A model generated the notes under the pieces. The model was not told the origin of the DNA and ran no database searches. It saw nothing but the letters and a program-made list of their open reading frames with translations. Shown in pieces: positions 1 through 6,617 of a stretch of 6,752 nt of DNA (the first letter of the stretch is position 1; every line of letters starts with the position of its first letter). This DNA comes from Candidatus Segatella albertsiae (GTDB taxonomy: Bacteria > Bacteroidota > Bacteroidia > Bacteroidales > Bacteroidaceae): positions 831-7,582 of the forward strand of contig DKCU01000076.1 of NCBI GenBank assembly GCA_002451555.1, in the 5' to 3' direction. The translations under genes were made by a program, and so were the position numbers.

Positions 1-576
1 GACGAAGAGATGAAGGAATTCTTCCATGATATGGCAATGGCAAGAATGGCAGAGCAGAAAGCCAATCCCAAGAAAGTAAATGTAGAAGAGGCTTGGAAGG
101 AGTTTGCCACAAGCCATACCATGGCAAGTTACGACAAGAAAACTTCCAGCAATCGCTTCAAGATAGCTGCCTCCATCATTGGCATTATTTTCCTATCAGG
201 AATCACTTTCGCAGCCATCCATTCTGGCATCTTCCGTTCTTCATCATCCGATAACACCGCCCAAGTCAAGACGGAGCAAGCATCATCTGATGCAAAGACC
301 GCCTTGCGAGATAGCACTCAATCAAATACAGCCGAGAAGACGGACAGCCTCAATCTCAAACCTGTGGTCTTCGACAATGCCGAATTGGGCGAAGTCATCT
401 CCCAGTTGGCTGCCTTTTATCAGGTAAAGGCAGAGTTTGAGAATGCGGCGTCGCAACATACCCGCATTTTCTTCAACTGGGACAAGAAGAAGACCTTGCA
501 GCAGAATCTTGAAATCTTGAATGCCTTCGAGCGCATACAGATTACAGAAGAGAATGGAATTTTAAAGGTAGAGTAA
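1..576 (+). CDS. FecR-like anti-sigma factor with C-terminal DUF4974 domain, 5'-partial
   Basis: Probable inner-membrane anti-sigma regulator of an ECF sigma factor, acting in cell-surface signalling with the receptor encoded next to it. The frame is open to the window edge (D-E-E before the ATG at 10), so the true start is probably upstream; ATG 10 is the fallback. Counting from that ATG, residues 1-48 are hydrophilic, with a VNVEEAWKEF stretch resembling the cytoplasmic sigma-binding part of Bacteroidota FecR proteins. Residues about 51-70 form one hydrophobic membrane span. Residues 75-116 are a Ser/Thr/Lys-rich linker. Residues 119-188 (FDNAELGEVISQLAAFY ... GILKVE) look like DUF4974. The middle FecR sensor domain seen in usual proteins of about 300-350 residues is missing, so this is a minimal form. 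The gene ends three bases before OMP1, implying co-transcription. The sigma partner is inferred and is not in the window. Confidence 0.8.
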   Translation, partial: DEEMKEFFHDMAMARMAEQKANPKKVNVEEAWKEFATSHTMASYDKKTSSNRFKIAASIIGIIFLSGITFAAIHSGIFRSSSSDNTAQVKTEQASSDAKTALRDSTQSNTAEKTDSLNLKPVVFDNAELGEVISQLAAFYQVKAEFENAASQHTRIFFNWDKKKTLQQNLEILNAFERIQITEENGILKVE

Positions 577-579
577 GCT

Positions 580-3138
580 ATGAGAAAGTTTGTAATTAAC
601 TTGATGTTATTGTTGGCGATAAGCATGAGTCTTTCTGCCCAGCGCATCACCCGACAATATAATAATGTGTCATTCTCTGCGGCATTGAAGGATTTGAATA
701 CCGCACAGGATAAATATGCCATCAACTTTGTGTATGATGAGTTGGAGGACTTCAAGGTTTCGAAGAGCATCCGAAACCTAAGCGTGCCCGATGCCATCCA
801 ACAACTGATAGGCTTCTATCCCATCAAGATGACGCAAATGGACCATGTGCTCATCGTGGAATGCACACAGAAGGCACCAACCAAAATGATTGGCCGCATC
901 ATCGATACCCATCATCGCCCTATCGATTTCGCCAATGTCGCCTTGCTCAATGTTCGGGATTCCAGCTTCATCACGGGTGGAGTGACGAACGAGAACGGTC
1001 AGTTCGTGATACCTTGCGAAGTGAGAAAAGCGATCGTCAAGGTGAGCTGCGTGGGTTATCATACAGCTTATCATGCCTATGATACAGGCAAGATTGGAGC
1101 GATTACCTTGAAAGAGGAAACGATGAACCTGCAAAAGGTGGTGGTAAAAGGACATCGGAAAATTTATAAGACAGAGGGTACCAAACTGGTTGTTGATGTT
1201 CAAAAGTCAGCGTTGAGTGATTTTGGAAATGCAGATGATGTTGTTGCACAGTTGCCTACCGTGTCTGGAAACGATGGAAGTTATACGGTGTTTGGGCGAG
1301 GCAATGCGGATATTTATATTGACAATCGCAAAATGAGAGACAAGAGTGAGCTAAGTCGTTTGAACTCAAAGGACATATCGACTATAGAGGTTATCAACAA
1401 CCCTGGTGTTGAATATGATGCCGACACTCATGCTGTTATCAAAATCAACTTAAAACATAAAGTTGATGGAGGTTTTGGCATTCGGACTTCAGCCTTTGAT
1501 AGTCAAGGACGAAGGAACTCAGACTCCGAGCAGTTGCAACTTACTTATGATAGCCATGCCGTTAATGCATTCTTTTCATTTGCCAATTCAATTAGCAGAT
1601 ACAAGACAGACCAAAACAATGTTGAACAAACAACCATAGGTAATAATACATGGTGTATGGAAAGCGATATGCCGAAATGGAACTCCAACTATTATAACCA
1701 AACTATCAATGGTGGTATCAGTACGGAGTTGGCTAAGAATCATGTGGTTGGTGCCAGTTTAGCTTATTCAAAAGAAACTGACAGATGGGGTGGCACATCT
1801 ACCAGCAAGATGTCATACAATGCAGATTTATTTGAGGATTTGTATTCCAACATTCATTCTCATGCCAACTACGACCAGTGGATAGGCAACGTCTTTTACA
1901 ACGGAACTTTGACAGGAAAATGGAAGGTTGCGCTCAATGCTGATTACGTAAACCGGAGAGCCAATGACGACCGAACCAACCATGAGCAAGGAAGCAAGAC
2001 AACACAACATGAGACAAAAAACGAGAACACGACTGCTCATAACATCTACGCTGGCAATATAAAAGTAAATTATCAAGCGAACAAGTCGCTGGCTTTCAGT
2101 GTCGGTACTGATGCTAGTTATGTAAACGAGAATAAAGACTATCTGAGTTTTGAGAATGGAGAAGGAAACGCAACAAGTCGCCTTCATGCAGAAGAGACGA
2201 AGTGGGCCGTTTTTGCGGGATGCGATTTTTCTATAGCCAAATTATCTGCCCAGTTAGGATTGCGTTATGAGGCATTTGATATGCAGTATCATGATGCCAT
2301 CTCACAAGAGTCTTTGGTGGATAAGACGCAACGCCATCTTTATCCTTTCTTCTCGCTATCTTTAACTGTCAAAAATGTAGAGATGGGATTGAGTATGAGT
2401 ACCAAGGTAAAACGCCCAAGTTATTATGAGCTTCGTAACAGCGAAGAATATTTCAATCGCTATTCCATCGAAGCAGGGAATCCATGGCTATTACCGCAAT
2501 ATACCACTGATGTTTCCTATTCTTTGCAATGGCATCAACTACGTTTTTCGGTGGACTATCAGAGAATCAATGATTATATCATCTCTACCAATATCATAAG
2601 ACAAGCCACCCCATTGGTGGCAGTATCAAAACCAGATAATCTTCCACATTACTCTGCAATAAATGCCAGTGTTGCCTATCATACGAATGTTGGTATTTGG
2701 GAACCATACCTCAACTTGAACATCATGCGCACTTACCTGTCGCTCAACAATGCCGATGGAAGCAAGGTAAAGAACGACAAGCCTTACTTCTCCATGTCAT
2801 TCAACAACTATCTTAACTTACGCCATCGTTGGATGCCGTATCTGTTGATAAGTTACAATTCGGATGGCAACATGAGAGAATATCGTGTTCGCCAAGCTTT
2901 ATGGCTAAGTCTTGGTGCAAGTAAGCATTTTGCCAATAATGCATGGATGGTGAGATTGAGTGCCAACAATATATTGGGCACAAAGGAGCATGAGATCCGA
3001 TATGCTTCCGACTACATTTTCGACAAGACCAACTTCAAGGATGGTCGCCGCATCAGCCTATTAGTAAGATATACATTCAAGGATAAGAAACGCTACAAAG
3101 GGGAAAGTGCCGCAAGTGAAGAATTGGATAGATTGTAA
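580..3138 (+). CDS. Outer-membrane beta-barrel receptor with STN, carboxypeptidase-regulatory and plug domains (OMP1)
   Basis: Outer-membrane protein of the TonB-dependent transducer type, 852 residues, within the usual family size. Domains in order: signal peptide 1-20 (cleavage after SLSA, before Q21); STN signalling domain about 21-95 (ITRQYNNVSFSAALKDL ... HVLIVE); carboxypeptidase-regulatory-like beta-sandwich about 102-186 (GRIIDTHHRPIDFANV ... GQFVIP); plug about 187-290 (DDVVAQLP ... DISTIEVINNPGVEYDA); then a barrel rich in alternating aromatic strands (OMP_b-brl_3-like) to the C-terminal tail YKGESAASEELDRL. The start is the ATG three bases after the anti-sigma stop, with AAAGG at 564-568 as a modest ribosome site, which suggests translational coupling. 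With an anti-sigma gene upstream, the STN domain probably signals to it in the periplasm. The ligand is unknown. No SusD-like partner or carbohydrate enzyme is visible, so glycan uptake is unsupported. The STN and regulatory domains are nearly identical to those of OMP2. Confidence 0.88.
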   Translation: MRKFVINLMLLLAISMSLSAQRITRQYNNVSFSAALKDLNTAQDKYAINFVYDELEDFKVSKSIRNLSVPDAIQQLIGFYPIKMTQMDHVLIVECTQKAPTKMIGRIIDTHHRPIDFANVALLNVRDSSFITGGVTNENGQFVIPCEVRKAIVKVSCVGYHTAYHAYDTGKIGAITLKEETMNLQKVVVKGHRKIYKTEGTKLVVDVQKSALSDFGNADDVVAQLPTVSGNDGSYTVFGRGNADIYIDNRKMRDKSELSRLNSKDISTIEVINNPGVEYDADTHAVIKINLKHKVDGGFGIRTSAFDSQGRRNSDSEQLQLTYDSHAVNAFFSFANSISRYKTDQNNVEQTTIGNNTWCMESDMPKWNSNYYNQTINGGISTELAKNHVVGASLAYSKETDRWGGTSTSKMSYNADLFEDLYSNIHSHANYDQWIGNVFYNGTLTGKWKVALNADYVNRRANDDRTNHEQGSKTTQHETKNENTTAHNIYAGNIKVNYQANKSLAFSVGTDASYVNENKDYLSFENGEGNATSRLHAEETKWAVFAGCDFSIAKLSAQLGLRYEAFDMQYHDAISQESLVDKTQRHLYPFFSLSLTVKNVEMGLSMSTKVKRPSYYELRNSEEYFNRYSIEAGNPWLLPQYTTDVSYSLQWHQLRFSVDYQRINDYIISTNIIRQATPLVAVSKPDNLPHYSAINASVAYHTNVGIWEPYLNLNIMRTYLSLNNADGSKVKNDKPYFSMSFNNYLNLRHRWMPYLLISYNSDGNMREYRVRQALWLSLGASKHFANNAWMVRLSANNILGTKEHEIRYASDYIFDKTNFKDGRRISLLVRYTFKDKKRYKGESAASEELDRL
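637..1162 (+). repeat. 526-bp direct repeat, copy A (STN plus carboxypeptidase-regulatory coding segment)
   Basis: This segment of OMP1 aligns without gaps to 4023-4548 in OMP2. I counted about 44 mismatches in 526 bases (about 92% identity); roughly 30 are synonymous, and 10 of 175 encoded residues differ. Similarity starts abruptly at the signal-peptide cleavage site (codons for A-Q) and stops abruptly just inside the plug, after the GHRK codons. Outside these limits the two genes differ clearly at DNA level. The copies are 3386 bp apart in direct orientation and in the same reading frame relative to their genes. Confidence 0.95.
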
Positions 3139-3145
3139 TTGCTTA

Positions 3146-3167
3146 TCCTTTCTTAAAACAGAAAGGA
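3146..3167. other. Small perfect stem-loop just after OMP1
   Basis: TCCTTTCT at 3146-3153 pairs perfectly with AGAAAGGA at 3160-3167 around a six-base loop, starting seven bases after the OMP1 stop codon. It is followed by CGAACTCT rather than a run of T, so it is not a textbook intrinsic terminator. It may protect the mRNA 3' end or help termination together with the larger hairpin downstream. OMP2 has no matching small hairpin at the same place. Confidence 0.55.
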
Positions 3168-3168
3168 C

Positions 3169-3252
3169 GAACTCTCTCAGATAAAATGAATATATGAAAA
3201 TCGGTCAAGCAAGGGTGAATCAATTGGGATTTTGCTCTTTACTTGACCGATT
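3169..3252. terminator. Post-OMP repeat with large stem-loop, copy A (likely bidirectional terminator)
   Basis: A conserved leader at 3169-3198 (GAACTCTCT, then GATAAAATGAATATATGA) precedes an inverted repeat. AATCGGTCAAG at 3199-3209 pairs perfectly over 11 bp with CTTGACCGATT at 3242-3252; further pairing toward the loop is imperfect, including a C/A mismatch at 3210/3241. The hairpin lies between convergent genes (OMP1 stop 3138, DUF2442 stop 3265), as expected of a shared terminator. On the minus strand the stem is followed by a short TTTT; on the plus strand there is no T-run, so terminator function is inferred. The same block recurs after OMP2 at 6535-6617. Confidence 0.7.
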
Positions 3253-3264
3253 GCCTATAATCTC

Positions 3265-3516
3265 TCACGCAACTTTCTTTCCTTGTTTGTATAGAAAGTC
3301 TGGCGCAAAATCAATTCCATTATACCATTCCAGAGTCCAATGGTTAAGACCGAATTGAATAAAATTATCCATATTTTTCAGTTCCTCACGTTTGCTGCCT
3401 TTCAGCAAAGGGAGAAAATCAACACGTCTGGTTTCACCATTACTGAACTTTAAGTCCATAGTGTAGTCTTTGATGTAATCCACATCTACAACTCTTATCA
3501 AATCTACATCCGTCAT
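3265..3516 (-). CDS. DUF2442 domain-containing protein
   Basis: Small protein of 83 residues from the ATG at 3516. It resembles the DUF2442 family: an N-terminal VVDVDYIKDYTMDLKFSNGE stretch, then VDFLPLLKG, and the conserved end LEWYNGIDFAPDFLYK. No signal peptide or membrane segment is seen, so it is cytoplasmic. A longer reading from TTG at 3525 is possible but would add only M-W-I, and ATG is preferred. The ATG lies nine bases after the stop of the DUF4160 gene, so the two form an operon. DUF2442 and DUF4160 proteins are commonly paired in bacterial genomes and have been suspected of being toxin-antitoxin-like, but no activity can be read from this sequence. The DUF2442 fold has been linked to a DNA- or partner-binding role in some descriptions; I treat that as unproven. 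Confidence 0.85.
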   Translation of the reverse strand: MTDVDLIRVVDVDYIKDYTMDLKFSNGETRRVDFLPLLKGSKREELKNMDNFIQFGLNHWTLEWYNGIDFAPDFLYKQGKKVA

Positions 3517-3525
3517 AATCCACAA

Positions 3526-3783
3526 CTATTTAAGAGGTTTGATTTTAATGATTTCCTTGCCTTCTTGAAGTCTTTTCCAGTTCATTTCCAATTCACCTTG
3601 ATGTAACTCCATCCATTTGAAGACATCTTTGAGAACCTTTTTGGGTAACTCTCCTTTAACGATGCCCTCTTGAATGGTGATGATAGCTTCATAGTCTCCA
3701 TACCTAACATGAAAATGTGGCGGATTATGGTCATCTCCAAACATCGCAATGATGATTCCGAAAAAACGACTTAATTCTGGCAT
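3526..3783 (-). CDS. DUF4160 domain-containing protein
   Basis: Protein of 85 residues, full length for the family. It carries the hallmark N-terminal pattern: PELSRFFGIIIAMFGDDHN directly followed by PPHFHVRYGDYEA, i.e. a D-H-x-PPHFHV core whose histidines could be catalytic or metal-binding (inference). The C-terminal half, about residues 45-80, is helical and charged (KVLKDVFKWMELHQGELEMNW). It is cytoplasmic, with no signal or membrane segment. It is the first gene of a two-gene minus-strand operon with DUF2442, and a well-matched promoter lies immediately upstream at 3807-3838. It sits between two paralogous receptor genes and runs opposite to them, as if inserted as a unit. It is probably half of a toxin-antitoxin-like pair; which half is toxic cannot be decided from sequence. 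Confidence 0.87.
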   Translation of the reverse strand: MPELSRFFGIIIAMFGDDHNPPHFHVRYGDYEAIITIQEGIVKGELPKKVLKDVFKWMELHQGELEMNWKRLQEGKEIIKIKPLK

Positions 3784-3806
3784 AATATTCTTGTTCTATT
3801 TTTATG

Positions 3807-3838
3807 CAAAGATAAAAATTATTGTTGAAAGTTCCAAA
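3807..3838 (-). promoter_or_regulatory. Bacteroidota-type promoter for the DUF4160-DUF2442 operon
   Basis: On the minus strand, a -33 element TTTG (3838-3835) and a -7 element TATCTTTG (3814-3807) match the Bacteroidota housekeeping consensus TTTG / TAnnTTTG exactly, with a 20-bp spacer. Transcription would start near 3800, giving a leader of roughly 15-20 bases before the ATG at 3783. The -33 region overlaps that of the divergent OMP2 promoter. Confidence 0.72.
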
Positions 3839-3854
3839 TAATTTAGTATTTTTG
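3825..3854 (+). promoter_or_regulatory. Bacteroidota-type promoter for OMP2
   Basis: TTG at 3825-3827 (GTTG against consensus TTTG) lies 19 bp before TATTTTTG at 3847-3854, an exact match to the -7 consensus TAnnTTTG. Transcription would start near 3861, leaving an untranslated leader of about 90 bases before the ATG at 3954. OMP2 thus appears to have its own housekeeping-type promoter, unlike OMP1, which follows an anti-sigma gene with no room for a promoter. Confidence 0.65.
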
Positions 3855-3953
3855 CACATAAAATCGTAAAAAGTTTAGTTTTCTCTTAGTTTTTTGCTTT
3901 TCTGAACTGTATAGATAGTATATGAACTCAAAAAGAGAAAGGATAAGAAGAAA

Positions 3954-6518
3954 ATGATTGAGAAAAAGAAGAAAGCCCTGTTGGTGACGCTTTGCGCTAT
4001 CTGCTTCCTACAGCCAGCAATAGCCCAGCGCATCACCCGACAATATAATAATGTGTCATTCTCTGCGGCATTGAAGGATTTGAATACCGCACAGAATAAA
4101 TATGCCATCAACTTTGTATATGACGAGTTGGAGGACTTCAAGGTAACGAAGAGCATTCGAAACCAGAGCGTGCCTAATGCCATCCAGCAACTGATAGGCT
4201 TCTATCCCATCAAAATGACGCAAATGGATCATGTGCTCATCGTGGAATGTACCCAGAAAGCACCCAACAAGATGATAGGTCGCATCGTAGATACCCATCA
4301 TCGCCCTGTCGATTTCGCCAATGTCGCCCTGCTCAATGTGCGGGACTCCAGCTTCATCACTGGTGGCGTGACGAACGAGAACGGTCAGTTTGTGATACCT
4401 TGCGAGGCAAGAAAGGCTATCGTCAAGGTAAGCTGCGTGGGTTATCATACAGCTTATCATGCCTATGATACAGGCAAGATTGGAACCATCACCTTAAAGG
4501 AGGAAACGATGAATTTGCAAAAGCTGGTGGTAAAAGGACATCGGAAAACCTTCGAGATGACTCATGAAGGATTGGTCACTCAAGTAAAAGGCACACCTTT
4601 GAGCGAGGCTGGCACCGCAAACGATGTCCTTGCACAAGTACCAAGTGTATATGGCGGTGATGGCAAATACAGTGTTTACGGAAAGGGCGATGCTCTTATT
4701 TATGTCAATGGCAGAAAACTTACGGATAATACCGAACTGGAAAGAATTAGTTCCAAAGATATAGCCTCGGTAGTCTTGGATAACAATCCAGGAGCGAAAT
4801 ATGACGCAACAGTCAAGGCTATCATTATGGTAAAAACCATCAAGAAGCAAGGAGATGGGTTAAGCGGCGGCTGGACTTCCATGTTTCGCCAAGGACACTC
4901 TCTTTCTTTGTCTGAAGGAGGAAACTTAAATTGGCGAAAAGGAGGATTAGATGTGTTTGGTTCACTCTATTATGATTTGACACAGAGATACCAACATCAG
5001 ATAGACAACAAAACTATATGGAAGAATGATGACATATGGCAGATGCATAGTGACATCGGCATTTTTCCTAAGAGCAAGGCTTCCGTCTCGTCCATGATAG
5101 GTTTTAACTATGCTTTCAACGAGCATCATTCCATTGGTATCAAATATAACACCAGTTTCTTGCCAAACAGTACGGCTAATTGGCTCACTTCACAAACCAT
5201 CACTCAAAATGGCGAGGAACAAGAGAGCATATATTACGACCAAAAGTGGAATCGCAGATGTGTGCCCGCTCATTTTCTCAATACTTACTATAAAGGGGAG
5301 ATTGGAAAATGGAGTATCACTTTCGACAACGACTTGGTTGCACGCCAAGACAAAGCTATCCAAAACATCATAGAGAAGAGCAGCATATCGGGAGAAAGCA
5401 AAGTCAACAGTATCAATAAGGCAGACAACTTGATGTTTGCTTCCAAACTTGTTTTCTCTCATCCCATAGGGAAAGGAGCGATAGAGGCTGGTGGAGAGTT
5501 CATCTTTACCAATCGTAAGGAAACTTACGACAACGAAGAGCAAATCATAGCTTCTACGGATGATCATATCAAAGAAAGTAAATATGCAGGCTTCTTATCT
5601 TACAATATTTCCATTGGAAAAATGGGATTGGATGCTGGACTAAGATACGAACATACACTCTCTGATTATTACGATCAAGGGGTGTGGATAGCCGAACAAA
5701 GCAGGAAATATGACAAGTTGTTTCCAAATATAGGCGTATTTTTTCCTATAGGAAAAGCTAAGCTGACATTAGATTACACGATGAAGACTCGTCGTCCATC
5801 ATATCACGAACTGAGTAGCAACATGCAGTATGACGATGCTTTCACTTATGAGAAAGGTAATCCATTATTGCAACCAGAAATCATCCATGATTTTACTATG
5901 TCGGGGATTTATCGCTGGATTTACTTTGGTATGAGTTACCAATATGTAAACGATGCCATTGTCAGCTCGATAGATTTACAACCAGGCGAGGGTAAACCTC
6001 TCAATATCTTTACCAATGTCAACCGGTCTCATCTGAATAAATATACAGCAGTACTGTCCTTGAGTCCTAAGTTTGGCATATGGTCGCCGCGACTATCCAT
6101 GACTTTGATGGGGCAAGATTTCAAGATGATGCACGAGGGTAAAACTTTAGAAATGACCAACCCTTTGTTACTTGCAAGTTTGTACAATTCATTCTCCTTG
6201 TCAAAGGGCTACATATTGTCTTGTGACTTTTCTGGCAACACATATGGAGACATCACTATTGCGACGTTAAAACCAAGTTGGCAAATGAATATAGGAGTCG
6301 TCAAGAAACTGAACCATTGGACTTTCCAGCTACAAGCTACAGATTTATTTCGTACTGCTCGCAACTCTATGTACACTTATGGCACAAGTATGTTGCTCAA
6401 CAAGTGGAATTATAGCGATTCGCAAGCTGTGAAGTTGACGATAAGCTATCGTTTCAATACAACAAATAGTAAGTACAAGGGTACTGGTGCAGGCAATGCA
6501 GAGAAGAGTAGATTGTAA
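3954..6518 (+). CDS. Outer-membrane beta-barrel receptor with STN, carboxypeptidase-regulatory and plug domains (OMP2)
   Basis: Paralogue of OMP1, 854 residues. Signal peptide 1-24 (four lysines, hydrophobic core, cleavage after AIA, before Q25); STN domain about 25-99; carboxypeptidase-regulatory-like domain about 106-190; plug about 191-295 (NDVLAQVP ... DIASVVLDNNPGAKYDA); then an OMP_b-brl_3-like barrel ending in the tail YKGTGAGNAEKSRL common in Bacteroidota barrels. The start ATG at 3954 is supported by the signal peptide and a purine-rich site (AAAGGA, 3938-3943). Residues 24-198 differ from OMP1 at only 10 of 175 positions, while plug and barrel are strongly diverged, so the two probably share a periplasmic signalling partner but recognise different ligands (inference). 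No sigma or anti-sigma gene is adjacent; the gene follows its own promoter. Ligand unknown; whether uptake, signalling or both occurs cannot be decided. Confidence 0.88.
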   Translation: MIEKKKKALLVTLCAICFLQPAIAQRITRQYNNVSFSAALKDLNTAQNKYAINFVYDELEDFKVTKSIRNQSVPNAIQQLIGFYPIKMTQMDHVLIVECTQKAPNKMIGRIVDTHHRPVDFANVALLNVRDSSFITGGVTNENGQFVIPCEARKAIVKVSCVGYHTAYHAYDTGKIGTITLKEETMNLQKLVVKGHRKTFEMTHEGLVTQVKGTPLSEAGTANDVLAQVPSVYGGDGKYSVYGKGDALIYVNGRKLTDNTELERISSKDIASVVLDNNPGAKYDATVKAIIMVKTIKKQGDGLSGGWTSMFRQGHSLSLSEGGNLNWRKGGLDVFGSLYYDLTQRYQHQIDNKTIWKNDDIWQMHSDIGIFPKSKASVSSMIGFNYAFNEHHSIGIKYNTSFLPNSTANWLTSQTITQNGEEQESIYYDQKWNRRCVPAHFLNTYYKGEIGKWSITFDNDLVARQDKAIQNIIEKSSISGESKVNSINKADNLMFASKLVFSHPIGKGAIEAGGEFIFTNRKETYDNEEQIIASTDDHIKESKYAGFLSYNISIGKMGLDAGLRYEHTLSDYYDQGVWIAEQSRKYDKLFPNIGVFFPIGKAKLTLDYTMKTRRPSYHELSSNMQYDDAFTYEKGNPLLQPEIIHDFTMSGIYRWIYFGMSYQYVNDAIVSSIDLQPGEGKPLNIFTNVNRSHLNKYTAVLSLSPKFGIWSPRLSMTLMGQDFKMMHEGKTLEMTNPLLLASLYNSFSLSKGYILSCDFSGNTYGDITIATLKPSWQMNIGVVKKLNHWTFQLQATDLFRTARNSMYTYGTSMLLNKWNYSDSQAVKLTISYRFNTTNSKYKGTGAGNAEKSRL
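4023..4548 (+). repeat. 526-bp direct repeat, copy B (STN plus carboxypeptidase-regulatory coding segment)
   Basis: Second copy of the segment at 637-1162, ungapped and in the same reading frame. Residue changes relative to copy A are conservative or mild: in the STN part D to N, S to T, L to Q and D to N; in the second domain T to N, I to V twice, V to A, A to T and V to L. The preponderance of synonymous changes implies purifying selection on both copies or repeated homogenisation. Confidence 0.95.
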
Positions 6519-6534
6519 TGACAGCTCTCTATCA

Positions 6535-6617
6535 GAACTCTCTGATAAAATGAATATATGATTAATCGGTCAAGCAAGGGTGAATCACTGAGATTCAACT
6601 CTTTGCTTGACCGATTA
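6535..6617. terminator. Post-OMP repeat with large stem-loop, copy B (likely bidirectional terminator)
   Basis: This copy has the same leader as at 3169-3198 (GAACTCTCT, GATAAAATGAATATATGA), then a stronger hairpin. TAATCGGTCAAGCAA at 6563-6577 pairs perfectly over 15 bp with 6603-6617, and TGAATC (6581-6586) pairs with GATTCA (6592-6597) around the loop ACTGA. It separates convergent OMP2 and the HepT-type gene, and the latter's TAA stop (6617-6615) is part of the stem. No T-run follows on either strand, so terminator activity is inferred from position and structure. Confidence 0.72.

Noticed and set aside
580..3138. SusC-like glycan importer assignment for OMP1 or OMP2
   Set aside because: Both proteins are shorter than usual SusC proteins (about 1000 residues), no SusD-like lipoprotein or glycan enzyme gene is adjacent, and the barrels look like the OMP_b-brl_3 group.
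3146..3260. Insertion-sequence ends or an integrase site around the post-OMP inverted repeat
   Set aside because: No transposase or integrase frame is present, no target-site duplication is visible, and the hairpin position between convergent genes is explained by a terminator.
3265..3525. TTG start at 3525 for the DUF2442 gene
   Set aside because: It would directly abut the DUF4160 stop and add only M-W-I; the ATG at 3516 is the more usual start and preserves the whole domain.
420..4183. Minus-strand ORFs opposite the STN-coding region (420-797 and 3875-4183), similar to each other
   Set aside because: Antisense shadows of the repeat; no ribosome site and no recognisable domain, and they run through the coding strand of well-supported genes.
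861..4468. Matching 73-codon plus-frame ORFs at 861-1082 and 4247-4468, present in both repeat copies
   Set aside because: They lie in another frame of the conserved receptor segment; the shared frame follows from the 526-bp repeat, and the substitution pattern favours the receptor frame (most changes synonymous there).
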